A stretch of DNA of 64,000 bases from the NCBI RefSeq assembly GCF_900626075.1, contig NZ_UYZY01000001.1:248001-312000 (forward strand), given 5' to 3'. The DNA is from Clostridium transplantifaecale. Its GTDB lineage: Bacteria; Bacillota; Clostridia; Lachnospirales; Lachnospiraceae. Below are positions 1 through 7,929 of this stretch, in pieces; the first letter of the stretch is position 1, and every line of letters begins with the position of its first letter. The notes under the pieces are model-generated. The model had not been told where the DNA came from. It worked only from the letters and a program-made list of their open reading frames with translations, and made no database searches. The position numbers and the translations under genes are program-made.

Positions 1-513
1 AGATATATTATGTATGGGGAGTGGCTCTACGCCAAACATACGGTTTACTATGACGGGCTGTCCCATTATTTTATGGAGTTTGATATTTACGACAAGGAGA
101 GGAAGATGTTCCTCAGTACAAAGGAGCGCCGCAGACGGCTTTTGCCTTATCCGTTTATTAAACAGGTCCCGGTGCTTTTTGAGGGCTGTCTCGACAGGGC
201 GGAGGAGCTTACCTCCCTCCTTGGAAAGTCTGCGTTCAAATCGGAGAACTGTCTTGCGTCACTGCAGGAAGAGTGCAGAAAAAGGAATTTGTCTTTTGAG
301 CTGGCGGCCCGCCAGACGGATGCAAGCGATCTGATGGAGGGAATCTATATTAAAATCGAGGAGGGGGAGGAGACCACCGGCAGATTAAAATATGTCAGGA
401 GTTCCTTTTTAAATACCATCCTAGATTCCGAGACCCACTGGGCTAACCGGCCGATTATTCCAAACGGGCTAAGGGGTGGAGTGGATCTCTTTGCGGAGGA
501 GGTGCGTGAATGA
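1..513 (+). CDS. RNA ligase, C-terminal part (cut by left window edge)
   Basis: The reading frame is open from base 1, so the gene begins outside the window; 170 codons are visible. The visible part looks like the C-terminal half of an Rnl2/T4-type nucleotidyltransferase RNA ligase. A GEWLYAKH stretch followed by an aromatic-rich FMEFDIYD strand resembles motifs III/IIIa, EGIYIKIE resembles motif IV (EGxxxK), and RLKYVR resembles motif V (KxK). The motif I lysine that takes AMP must lie upstream and cannot be checked. Such enzymes join 5'-phosphate to 3'-OH RNA ends using ATP. The stop codon overlaps the start of the next gene (HD-kinase), so the two are translationally coupled and probably act together in RNA end healing and sealing. 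Family assignment is from motifs only. Confidence 0.72.
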   Translation, partial: RYIMYGEWLYAKHTVYYDGLSHYFMEFDIYDKERKMFLSTKERRRRLLPYPFIKQVPVLFEGCLDRAEELTSLLGKSAFKSENCLASLQEECRKRNLSFELAARQTDASDLMEGIYIKIEEGEETTGRLKYVRSSFLNTILDSETHWANRPIIPNGLRGGVDLFAEEVRE

Positions 514-1661
514 TGAAGAAACGTCTGCTTGACCTGCCGGAGGCAAATGATTACGATTATGAAAGGATGAAAACCCTGTTTCCGGAACTTGAGGCAATGA
601 AAGAGGCGGAACAAAATCCGGCCTACCACGGGGAGGGGAATGCCGAAACACATACCAGGCTCGTGTGCCGGGCGGTGACGGAACTTCCGGAATGGACCGG
701 ACTAGGAAAGGAGGAGCGGGGAATTATTTATCTCTCCGCCCTGTTCCACGACATTGGAAAACCTGTTTGTACAAAGCTTGAGAACGGAGTGTTTGTCTCC
801 CCGAAGCATACGGTTACGGGCTCCAAAATATTCCGGCGGATGATTTATAAAAAATATGCCTCCCAGTATGAGGTGTCCTTCCGGGAGAGAGAGGAAATTG
901 CCTGGCTGATTCGGTATCATGGCCTTCCACTTCATTTCTGGGACCGGGACAGGGCGGAGGCCAGGCTGTGCCGGGCGGCCGAGAGCGTGCGCCTGCCGCT
1001 TCTTTATATGCTGTCCAAGGCCGATATTCTGGGCCGGATTTGTGAAGATACGGAGGACCTGCTCTGCAATGTGGAGTGTTTCCGGGAATATGGCAGGGAA
1101 ATAAACTGCTATGAAGGAAAACCGGAATTTGCATGTGATTACACCAGATTTAAATATTATAATGACGATTTTGGCGGCGGAAGCAGCCGGATCGGCCGCG
1201 GCATACCGCTGTTTGACGAGACGGAATTTACCGTCTTCCTGATGGCCGGCCTGCCCCTCGCGGGAAAGGATACCTATATCGGAGAGAATTTAAAGGAAAT
1301 TCCCGTCGTCTCGCTGGATGATATCAGACAGGAGTGGGGAGTAAACCCCGCGGACGGTTCCGGCGCGGTGGCCGATGAGGCGCGGAAGAGGGCCAGGGTA
1401 TTCCTGCGCAGAAAAGAATCCTTTGTATGGGATGCCACAAACACCGTGCTGAGTACGAGGCAGAAACTGCGCCGTCTTTTTGAGGATTACGGCGCCAGAG
1501 TAATCACGGTCTACGTGGAGGCTCCTTATGAGGAGCTTTTAAGGAGAAATAAGAAGCGGGACAGAAGCGTACCCGAGGCAGTGATTGACCGAATGCTTGA
1601 AAAGATGGATATGGTGGAGCCTTCGGAGGGCTACGGGGTTATCTATGCCGTTGGGGTCTGA
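510..1661 (+). CDS. HD-domain / polynucleotide kinase fusion (RNA end-healing enzyme)
   Basis: A 383-residue two-domain protein. Residues about 40-215 form an HD phosphohydrolase domain (H48, H80-D81 in FHDIGKP, H100, D172), similar to HD domains of CCA-adding enzymes. Residues about 240-383 form a T4 Pnkp-like P-loop kinase: GLPLAGKDT at 247-255, an SLDDIRQ segment with D270, a WDATN strand, and a C-terminal RRNKKR...VP lid. Kinases of this group phosphorylate 5'-OH polynucleotide ends; the HD domain could remove a 2',3'-cyclic or 3'-phosphate, which is inference. The ATG at 510 overlaps the ligase stop (ATGA); ATG at 513 is an alternative start. The pair resembles a heal-and-seal RNA repair cassette. 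No toxin or ribotoxin gene is visible next to it, and the far side lies outside the window. Confidence 0.8.
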   Translation: MMKKRLLDLPEANDYDYERMKTLFPELEAMKEAEQNPAYHGEGNAETHTRLVCRAVTELPEWTGLGKEERGIIYLSALFHDIGKPVCTKLENGVFVSPKHTVTGSKIFRRMIYKKYASQYEVSFREREEIAWLIRYHGLPLHFWDRDRAEARLCRAAESVRLPLLYMLSKADILGRICEDTEDLLCNVECFREYGREINCYEGKPEFACDYTRFKYYNDDFGGGSSRIGRGIPLFDETEFTVFLMAGLPLAGKDTYIGENLKEIPVVSLDDIRQEWGVNPADGSGAVADEARKRARVFLRRKESFVWDATNTVLSTRQKLRRLFEDYGARVITVYVEAPYEELLRRNKKRDRSVPEAVIDRMLEKMDMVEPSEGYGVIYAVGV

Positions 1662-1690
1662 GTTTCATGAATGGCGGCCGCCGAAACGGT

Positions 1691-1736
1691 AAAAAACCGG
1701 AAAGCAGCATCAGTTATGGCTGCTTTCCGGTTTTTT
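1691..1736. terminator. Bidirectional intrinsic terminator
   Basis: A perfect 18-bp inverted repeat, AAAAAACCGGAAAGCAGC at 1691-1708 and its complement at 1719-1736, with A/T runs on both sides. It can end transcription of the RNA-repair pair from the left and of the MarR gene from the right. The MarR stop codon (1710-1712) lies in its loop, so half of the stem is beyond the MarR coding region. Confidence 0.9.
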
Positions 1737-2216
1737 ATTGACGGATGCCTCGCGGCTCTCCTCGACATCCTGGATAAAGGTTTCATTCAGTTTTTTCTGG
1801 ATCTCCACGTAGATCATAAGCTGTTCATCGCTGAAGGAACCCAGATTGTGATAAGTGCGTTTATAGCAGCGCTGTTCAAATTGGTTATGTCCCTCGTAGA
1901 TGGCCCAGCCTTCCGGGGTGAGGTTTAAGTTATACTCGCGGTTGTTGTCGGCGTTTCTTGTCTGTTCGATCCAGCCTTTACGGCGGAGCTTACGCAGGAT
2001 TTGGGAACAGGCGCTGGGAGTCTTTTTGAGGATTGCAGACAGTTCAACGGCGGTCACTCCCGGCTTTTCACCGACAAGGTGAATGATCTTGGATTCCGCC
2101 TGATATAGAACAGCCGTTCCGTAATCGTGGATCATAGAATCATATTCATGCATCAGGCGATATGACTCGTCCAGCTCGTCAATCATTTCATGATAAATTT
2201 TGCATCGCTCATCCAT
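1710..2216 (-). CDS. MarR-family transcriptional regulator
   Basis: A 168-residue protein with a MarR-type winged helix: a long N-terminal dimerisation helix, the helix-turn-helix segment GVTAVELSAILKKTPSACSQ and recognition helix, then the wing (NADNNREYNLNLTPEG). The start at 2216 is chosen because GTGAGGA lies at the right distance and the promoter at 2254-2282 is just upstream; a longer frame reaches 2324 but would run through the promoter. It is a single gene, convergent with the RNA-repair pair, and ends in the shared terminator. The target is unknown; MarR proteins usually regulate their own promoter and a neighbour. Nothing in the ligand pocket can be read from sequence. Confidence 0.88.
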   Translation of the reverse strand: MDERCKIYHEMIDELDESYRLMHEYDSMIHDYGTAVLYQAESKIIHLVGEKPGVTAVELSAILKKTPSACSQILRKLRRKGWIEQTRNADNNREYNLNLTPEGWAIYEGHNQFEQRCYKRTYHNLGSFSDEQLMIYVEIQKKLNETFIQDVEESREASVNKKPESSHN

Positions 2217-2253
2217 TATAATTGTCCTCACAGTATTGATTCTCTTTCTGCAA

Positions 2254-2282
2254 GTATAATATGGAACACACCGGTTTGTCAA
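2254..2282 (-). promoter_or_regulatory. Sigma-A-type promoter of the MarR gene
   Basis: On the minus strand TTGACA (2277-2282) and TTATAC (2254-2259) are separated by 17 bp, about 40 bp upstream of the chosen start. The spacing and the perfect -35 box support it. Confidence 0.75.
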
Positions 2283-2404
2283 ATACTCACGGGAACCGCT
2301 GTGCGGACAGAAATACGCTGTCATGCAGAAGCGGCTTCAGTGAGTATTTTTTATCTACTGTGTGAAACAAACAGGATGCTGCGGTTTATTTATTAATCGG
2401 ACTG

Positions 2405-3013
2405 TTACTGGACAAATTTTTTATCGAATTCCGGGTTAAAATAGTAATAGTTTTTGGAATCCATGGTAGTTTTTAAGTTTTCCAGAGCTTCTCCGAACCG
2501 CTGGAAGTGGACGAGTTCCCTGGCGCGTAAGAACTGGAGCGGAGCGCGCACGTCGGGATCCGTGATAATTCTCAACAGGTTATCATAAGTGGTTCTGGCT
2601 TTCTGCTCAGCTGCCAGATCCTCTGTCAGGTCGGTTATGGCATCGCCTTTACTCTGGAACTCACATGCATTAAATGGCACTCCGGCTGCCGCTGTCGGCC
2701 ACAGGGCGCTGGTATGATCCACATAGTAGGCGTCAAAACCGGCTGTTTTGGCGTCTGCGGTTGTCATATTTTTAGTAAGCTGGTAAATCATGGCACAGAT
2801 CATTTCCATATGGGCCAGTTCTTCCGTACCGATGTCGGTCAGCAGTCCGGCTACCTTTTTACATGGCATCGAGTAACGCTGGGACAGGTATCGCATGGAT
2901 GCTGCAAGCTCGCCGTCGGGACCGCCGAACTGGCTGATAATAAGCTGAGCTGTTTTTGGACAGCAGGTCTTAATGCTGACCGGAAACTGAAGCCGTTTTT
3001 CATAATTCCACAT
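2405..3013 (-). CDS. cotJC: Spore coat protein CotJC (manganese-catalase-like)
   Basis: A 202-residue ferritin-like protein of the CotJC/manganese catalase family. It starts MWNYEKRLQFPV, typical of CotJC, and carries the di-metal ligand pattern of the family: an E in GPDGELAASMRY, the ExxH pair EELAHMEM, a later E in DLAAEQKART, and the ExxH pair RELVHFQRF. In Bacillus the CotJ proteins are part of the inner coat of the spore; CotJC may remove peroxide. It is the last gene of cotJA-cotJB-cotJC; its start codon overlaps the end of cotJB, so they are translated from one message. This shows that the organism makes endospores. Confidence 0.95.
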   Translation of the reverse strand: MWNYEKRLQFPVSIKTCCPKTAQLIISQFGGPDGELAASMRYLSQRYSMPCKKVAGLLTDIGTEELAHMEMICAMIYQLTKNMTTADAKTAGFDAYYVDHTSALWPTAAAGVPFNACEFQSKGDAITDLTEDLAAEQKARTTYDNLLRIITDPDVRAPLQFLRARELVHFQRFGEALENLKTTMDSKNYYYFNPEFDKKFVQ

Positions 3014-3279
3014 TAGAGAGCACCTCCTTCCCAGGGCGCCGGGCCGTCAAGCCAGGTGAAATGATCGGTAAGTCCGCCGTTTTTACTGATACAGTCGATT
3101 GTAAGCGGTTCAAAATTAGCTGCAAATTCCTGCATCAGGCTGGCGCGTTTTGGAGCCATTTCATTAAAATAGGAGATGGCGTCCGCACAGTCGGGATGGG
3201 TATCGAGATACAGTGTAACATCGTTGATAGCGAAGCTGACTTCGTCTATCTGTTTCAGAAGTGTGGCTCTGTCGGTCAT
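3013..3279 (-). CDS. cotJB: Spore coat protein CotJB
   Basis: An 88-residue protein matching CotJB: the N-terminal helix LLKQIDEVSFAINDVTLYLD, the segment HPDCADAISYFNEM, and a C-terminal tail rich in W and P (FTWLDGPAPWEG). CotJB is a small coat component of unknown biochemical role that is assembled with CotJA and CotJC. The gene overlaps cotJA by 4 bases upstream and touches cotJC downstream. A ribosome site (AGGAGGTGAAC) precedes the start. Confidence 0.94.
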   Translation of the reverse strand: MTDRATLLKQIDEVSFAINDVTLYLDTHPDCADAISYFNEMAPKRASLMQEFAANFEPLTIDCISKNGGLTDHFTWLDGPAPWEGGAL

Positions 3280-3452
3280 TTTTGTTCACCTCCTATATAA
3301 AATGGAAAGTCAAGGTTTTCAAAAATAGTTCCGCGCTCCAGGGCGATGGAAAGTTCCCTGGGTTGAATCCAGGGCTGCATTGGGACAGAAGCGATGGCCA
3401 GTATTTGTTGACAGTTACATTCTTTTGCCTTATAGTCGTTTGCCGGGCTCAT
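3276..3452 (-). CDS. cotJA: Spore coat associated protein CotJA
   Basis: A 58-residue protein with the CotJA signature: LAIASVPMQPWIQP followed by LERGTIFENLDFPF. The start at 3452 is preferred over the longer frame to 3491 because AAAGGAGGA sits just upstream and the extra 13 codons do not look like CotJA. First gene of the cotJ operon. Expression in other spore formers is from a mother-cell sigma (SigE); I could not find a convincing SigE box, but two copies of an 11-bp palindrome lie upstream (3481-3491, 3508-3518). Confidence 0.92.
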   Translation of the reverse strand: MSPANDYKAKECNCQQILAIASVPMQPWIQPRELSIALERGTIFENLDFPFYIGGEQK

Positions 3453-3847
3453 GATAAGTCCTCCTTTCATGATTTGATGGATGAAGTTCATATAAAGTTA
3501 ATTTCTGATGAAGTTCATTATTTAGTATTGGACTTTGAGCCGGATAATAAATTGCAAAAATATTGCTAAATCAGGGAGAATGTGCAGAGAGAGAAAAAAA
3601 CGGGAATAAAAAATTTACAGCCCGCAGAAAAATTGGCACATTATTAAAAGAAAAAATGAAAATCTGTGAAAAAAAGTTGTTATAAATTAGAAAAGGTGAA
3701 TAAAAACTCTCTGAAAGAACTTGCAATTTGACAAAACCCATTATACAATGGCACTAGGCAAAAGTTGGACTTACTAAAAAGTGAACTTTTATGGGGTCAC
3801 GGTAGGTAGTATCCGTTGTCGAAATAATTCAAATGGAGGACAGCAAA
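3453..3847. promoter_or_regulatory. Divergent intergenic region between cotJ and the decarboxylase operon
   Basis: This 395-bp AT-rich gap holds the control regions of two divergent operons. Next to cotJ are two perfect ATGAAGTTCAT palindromes (3481-3491 and 3508-3518), 27 bp apart. For the decarboxylase operon a likely promoter is TTGCAA (3721-3726), 17 bp, TACAAT (3744-3749); a second possible -35, TTGACA, is too close to this -10. Downstream an AAAAGTT...AACTTTT inverted repeat (about 3760-3790) lies in the 5' leader. No gene is visible here. Confidence 0.55.
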
Positions 3848-5299
3848 ATGAGTAATTCTGCACAGACATTGTCGGGCAAGAGAATTGATTCCCTGCTTGA
3901 CGATAACAGTTTTGTTGAAGTAGGTTCTTATATCACGGCAAGGAGCACAAATTTCAACATGACGGCACAGGAGACTGCGGCTGATGGTGTGATTACCGGA
4001 TATGGTACCATCGAAGGCAACCTTGTGTATGTGTACAGCCAGGATGCGTCTGTAATGGGCGGCTCCATCGGCGAAATGCACGCAAAGAAAATTTCCAATA
4101 TCTATAAGATGGCGATGAAGATGGGAGCGCCGGTGATCGGGCTTTTAGACTGTTCAGGCCTTCGCCTTCAGGAGGCGACAGACGCACTTGACGGTTTTGG
4201 CCAGATGTACCTGGAGCAGACTATGGCATCCGGCGTCGTTCCGCAGATTTGCGCGGTATTTGGAAATTGCGGCGGAGGAATGGCAGTATCTTCTGCAATC
4301 GCAGACTTTGTATTCATGGCAGATAACGGCAAATTATTTGTTAATTCTCCCAACGCACTGGCTGGCAACGATGTCACAAAATGTGATACGGCATCGGCGG
4401 CATTCCAGAGTGAAGAGACAGGGCTTGTTGACGCAGTTGGAAGCGAGGAGGAGATCTTATCCCAGATCAGGACTCTTGTATCTATCCTTCCGGCTAACAA
4501 TGAAGATGATATGTCCTATGATGAATGTGAAGACGATTTAAACAGGGTTTCCGAAGATCTTGCGGGATGGACCGGCGATACGGCCAAAGCTCTTGCTGAG
4601 ATTTCGGACGGCTATTTCTTTATGGAAGTGAAGAAAGAGTACGATCCTTCTATGGTGACCGGTTTTATCCGCCTGAACGGTTCTACGGTGGGCTGCGTTG
4701 CAAACCGTACTGAAATTTATAATGAAGAGAATGAGAAAACAGAAGAATTCGAAGCGGCACTTTCGGCCAGAGGCTGTGAGAAGGCGGCAGATTTTGTAAA
4801 CTTCTGTGATGCATTTAATATCCCGATCCTTACACTTGTAAACGTAAAAGGATACAAACAGTGCAAATGCACGGAGAAGAAGATTGCCAGAGCGGCAGGC
4901 CGCCTTACGTATGCATTTGCGAACGCCGATGTGCCGAAGGTAACGGTAGTGGTTGGCGACGCATTCGGAAGCGCTTATGTGACGATGAACAGCAAGTCCA
5001 TCGGAGCAGACATTGTCTATGCATGGCCCCAGGCAAAGATCGGAATGATGGATGCCCAGAGCGCCGTTAAGATTATGTACGCGGAAGAGATTGGCAAATC
5101 AGAGAATGCAGCGGCTCTCATCAGTGAGAAAGCTGCCGAGTATGAAAAACTTCAGAGCTCTGCTCAGGCAGCGGCAGGAAGAGGATATGTGGACGATATT
5201 ATCGAGGCCGGCGAGACCAGAAAACGTGTTATCGCTGCATTTGAAATGTTATTCACAAAGAGAGAGGATCGTCCGTCTAAAAAGCATGGAACGGTCTGA
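3848..5299 (+). CDS. Carboxyltransferase subunit of a biotin-dependent decarboxylase (MmdA / 12S-like)
   Basis: A 483-residue protein with the two crotonase-like halves of an acyl-CoA carboxyltransferase: the N half has VYSQDASVMGGSIGEMHAKK and the glycine-rich FGNCGGGMAVSSAIADF; the C half has FGSAYVTMNSKSIGADIVYAW and IGMMDAQSAVKIMY. This is the fold of methylmalonyl-CoA or glutaconyl-CoA decarboxylase alpha subunits and the 12S transcarboxylase subunit, which move CO2 between an acyl-CoA and biotin. ATG 3848 is chosen because GGAGG (3836-3840) is 7 bases upstream. It is slightly short for the family (about 510). First gene of a five-gene operon with biotin carrier, Na+-pump subunits and a second, pyruvate-type carboxyltransferase. 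The acyl-CoA substrate cannot be told from the sequence. Confidence 0.85.
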   Translation: MSNSAQTLSGKRIDSLLDDNSFVEVGSYITARSTNFNMTAQETAADGVITGYGTIEGNLVYVYSQDASVMGGSIGEMHAKKISNIYKMAMKMGAPVIGLLDCSGLRLQEATDALDGFGQMYLEQTMASGVVPQICAVFGNCGGGMAVSSAIADFVFMADNGKLFVNSPNALAGNDVTKCDTASAAFQSEETGLVDAVGSEEEILSQIRTLVSILPANNEDDMSYDECEDDLNRVSEDLAGWTGDTAKALAEISDGYFFMEVKKEYDPSMVTGFIRLNGSTVGCVANRTEIYNEENEKTEEFEAALSARGCEKAADFVNFCDAFNIPILTLVNVKGYKQCKCTEKKIARAAGRLTYAFANADVPKVTVVVGDAFGSAYVTMNSKSIGADIVYAWPQAKIGMMDAQSAVKIMYAEEIGKSENAAALISEKAAEYEKLQSSAQAAAGRGYVDDIIEAGETRKRVIAAFEMLFTKREDRPSKKHGTV

Positions 5300-5320
5300 T
5301 TATGATGAGGTGACGCATAT

Positions 5321-6208
5321 ATGAAACAGAATATGAAAAAGGTATTGCTTGTGTTATGTATGGCAGTCAGCTTCTTTGCCCTTACCGCCTGCTCAGGCAG
5401 CAATAAGGATTCAGAGCCGGTTCCCGAGACAATAGAGTCTACGATGAAGACGGGGGCTGAGAATTATCTGAAGGAGTTTGACAGCTACGACGATGAAGCG
5501 CTGGCAACTACATTAAAAAGAGTGCAGAAACAAAAGAATACTGTCATGGAAAGTGCAATTTCTTCCTGGCAGAGCTCAAAACCTGATTTAGGAAGACTGG
5601 TATCCATTCTTTCTGAGGAAGTTGAGCGTGTGAGCGAGGACAGCTACAAAGTAACAGTCAGAGCAAGCTATGAAGAGAGGGAACTGGAATTTGCCCTCAC
5701 TGCGGAAGAGGTGGTCAGTGATAATTACGGCGGTACTTCTCTTGCAGCGACCGAGATGGTCTTTACTCCAATTTTTACTACAGGTGAGAAGCTCGAGAGA
5801 GCGGGAATGAATACTCTGATGGGTATGGGAACCGTGTTCCTGGTACTTATTTTTATCAGTTTTATTATTGCAAGCCTGAAGAATGTAAATACACTGGAAG
5901 CGAATTACAAGGCAAAGAAAGAGGCGGCAAAAGCAGCAGCATCAGAACCTGTTGTTCCGGCGCCCGCTCCCTCTGCTCCGGTTCCAGCGCCTGCTGTTCC
6001 GGTCCCTGCCCCAGTTCCGGCGCCCGTTGTTTCAGAACCGGTACCGGCTCCGGAACCTGCCTTCTGTGAGGAAGAAAACCTGGCAGATGATATGGAATTG
6101 GTGGCGGTAATCACAGCAGCAATTTCGGCTGCCGCCTGTGTCCCGGCAGAAGGACTGATAGTACGTTCAATCAGACGCAAGTCTGGCTCAAAATGGAAAA
6201 ACGCTTAA
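5321..6208 (+). CDS. OadG-like gamma subunit carried on a lipoprotein
   Basis: A 295-residue protein. Residues 1-24 form a lipoprotein signal peptide with lipobox LTAC; a soluble domain of about 140 residues follows; a membrane segment lies at about 170-187 ([16 protein letters not shown]); then a Pro-Ala-rich linker and the conserved OadG C-terminus ([16 protein letters not shown]...[10 protein letters not shown]). OadG is the small membrane anchor that holds the decarboxylase complex together. The extra lipidated extracytoplasmic domain is larger than classical OadG (about 80-100 residues). It lies 21 bp after the carboxyltransferase and just before the biotin carrier. The role of the outer domain is unknown. 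Confidence 0.8.
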   Translation: MKQNMKKVLLVLCMAVSFFALTACSGSNKDSEPVPETIESTMKTGAENYLKEFDSYDDEALATTLKRVQKQKNTVMESAISSWQSSKPDLGRLVSILSEEVERVSEDSYKVTVRASYEERELEFALTAEEVVSDNYGGTSLAATEMVFTPIFTTGEKLERAGMNTLMGMGTVFLVLIFISFIIASLKNVNTLEANYKAKKEAAKAAASEPVVPAPAPSAPVPAPAVPVPAPVPAPVVSEPVPAPEPAFCEEENLADDMELVAVITAAISAAACVPAEGLIVRSIRRKSGSKWKNA

Positions 6209-6229
6209 TTGAATCAGGAGGAAAATCAG

Positions 6230-6706
6230 ATGAAGAATTATACAATTACAGTAAATGGCAATGCTTATGAAGTAACAGTAGAAGAAGGATTTACAGGAGC
6301 AGCTAAGGCGGCAGCGCCAGCACCAGCACCAAGAGCGGCAGCACCGGCTCCGGCGCCAGCACCAGCACCAAGAGCAGCGGCACCAGCACCGGCTCCGGCG
6401 CCAGCACCAGCACCAAGAGCAGCGGCACCAGCACCGGCCCCAGCGCCTGCGGCACCAGCTCCAGCCCCAGCACCGGCGGCGCCAGCAGCAGGCTCCGTAC
6501 CTGTGACAGCCCCAATGCCAGGCAAAATCCTCGGAGTTAAAATGCAGGCCGGCGCAGCGGTAAAACGCGGACAGGTGATCCTGATTCTGGAAGCGATGAA
6601 GATGGAGAACGAAATCGTAGCACCTCAGGACGGAACAATTGCCAGCATTAATGTAGCAGTAGGCGATATGGTAGAACCAGGCGCAACACTTGCAACATTA
6701 AACTAA
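6230..6706 (+). CDS. Biotin carboxyl carrier protein of the decarboxylase
   Basis: A 158-residue carrier. Residues 1-25 form a short N-terminal strand region ([19 protein letters not shown]), residues about 26-88 a long linker made almost only of Ala and Pro with interspersed Arg, and residues about 90-158 a biotinyl domain with the biotin-accepting lysine in EAMKMEN. The carrier swings CO2 between the carboxyltransferase and the membrane pump. ATG 6230 has AGGAGG at 6216-6221; a TTG at 6209, directly after the previous stop, is not needed. The linker is encoded by repeats of GCACCAGCACC-like units and is prone to slippage, so its length may vary between strains. Confidence 0.93.
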   Translation: MKNYTITVNGNAYEVTVEEGFTGAAKAAAPAPAPRAAAPAPAPAPAPRAAAPAPAPAPAPAPRAAAPAPAPAPAAPAPAPAPAAPAAGSVPVTAPMPGKILGVKMQAGAAVKRGQVILILEAMKMENEIVAPQDGTIASINVAVGDMVEPGATLATLN

Positions 6707-6753
6707 AAACTGGTAGATACGGGTCATGAAAGATTCCGTTTGGAGGGATTAAT

Positions 6754-7905
6754 ATGGAATACATTACAACTACATTGTCTAATCTTCTTCAACAGACGGC
6801 ATTTCTGAATTTGACTGTCGGAAATATGGTTATGATTTTAGTGGCGCTCATTTTTCTCTATCTGGCTATCCAGAAGGGGTTTGAACCGCTCTTATTGCTT
6901 CCGATTGCATTTGGTATGCTGCTCGTTAATATCTATCCGGATATTATGAAAACTGTTGAAGAGTCGTCGAGCGGTGTCGGCGGACTTTTACATTACTTCT
7001 ATTTATTGGATGAATGGAGTATTTTGCCGTCACTTATTTTCATGGGTGTAGGCGCAATGACCGACTTTGGTCCATTGATTGCCAACCCGAAGAGTTTCCT
7101 GCTGGGGGCAGCTGCCCAGTTCGGTATTTATGGCGCTTACTTTATGGCTATTTTCCTTGGATTTAATGACAAGGCCGCCGCTGCTATTTCTATCATCGGC
7201 GGAGCTGACGGCCCTACATCCATCTTCCTGGCCGGCAAGCTTGGACAGACAGGACTGATGGGTCCGATCGCAGTAGCCGCATATTCTTACATGGCGCTGG
7301 TTCCGATTATTCAGCCGCCGATTATGAAACTTCTTACTACAGAAGAAGAGAGAAAGATCAGGATGGAACAGCTCCGCCCTGTATCGAGACTGGAGAAAAT
7401 TCTTTTCCCAATCATTGTTACGATTGTTGTATGCCTGATTCTTCCGACGACAGCTCCACTGGTTGGTATGCTGATGCTTGGAAACCTGTTCCGTGAATCA
7501 GGTGTTGTTAAACAGCTTACAGAGACAGCTTCCAACGCCCTTATGTATATCGTAGTTATCCTGCTCGGCACATCCGTAGGAGCTACGACGAGTGCAGAAG
7601 CGTTCCTGAACATGGATACAATTAAGATCGTTATTCTGGGTCTGGTTGCATTCTCCCTTGGCACTGCAGCAGGTGTTATTTTCGGTAAGATTATGTGCAA
7701 GGTAACCCATGGAAAAGTTAACCCGCTGATTGGTTCCGCCGGCGTGTCCGCAGTTCCGATGGCAGCCCGTGTATCCCAGAAGGTGGGAGCGGAAGCAGAT
7801 CCGACCAACTTCCTTCTGATGCATGCAATGGGACCAAACGTTGCCGGTGTTATCGGCACCGCAGTTGCAGCCGGAACATTCATGGCTATCTTTGGAGTGA
7901 AATAA
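6754..7905 (+). CDS. Na+-translocating decarboxylase beta subunit (OadB/MmdB/GcdB family)
   Basis: A 383-residue polytopic membrane protein that matches the beta subunit of sodium-pumping decarboxylases. Conserved stretches include [17 protein letters not shown], the family hallmark [10 protein letters not shown] with the aspartate used in Na+ and proton movement, and near the C-terminus [16 protein letters not shown] and [14 protein letters not shown]. It decarboxylates carboxybiotin and exports Na+. It follows the biotin carrier by 47 bp and is followed directly by the pyruvate-type carboxyltransferase. Length is within the family range (about 375-435). Confidence 0.95.
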   Translation: MEYITTTLSNLLQQTAFLNLTVGNMVMILVALIFLYLAIQKGFEPLLLLPIAFGMLLVNIYPDIMKTVEESSSGVGGLLHYFYLLDEWSILPSLIFMGVGAMTDFGPLIANPKSFLLGAAAQFGIYGAYFMAIFLGFNDKAAAAISIIGGADGPTSIFLAGKLGQTGLMGPIAVAAYSYMALVPIIQPPIMKLLTTEEERKIRMEQLRPVSRLEKILFPIIVTIVVCLILPTTAPLVGMLMLGNLFRESGVVKQLTETASNALMYIVVILLGTSVGATTSAEAFLNMDTIKIVILGLVAFSLGTAAGVIFGKIMCKVTHGKVNPLIGSAGVSAVPMAARVSQKVGAEADPTNFLLMHAMGPNVAGVIGTAVAAGTFMAIFGVK

Positions 7906-7929
7906 ATGAAAAATTCAGGAGGTCACAAA

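Noticed and set aside
6265-6525. Ala-Gly-rich minus-strand frame across the biotin carrier linker
   Set aside because: It is the antisense of the Ala-Pro linker; composition explains the open frame.
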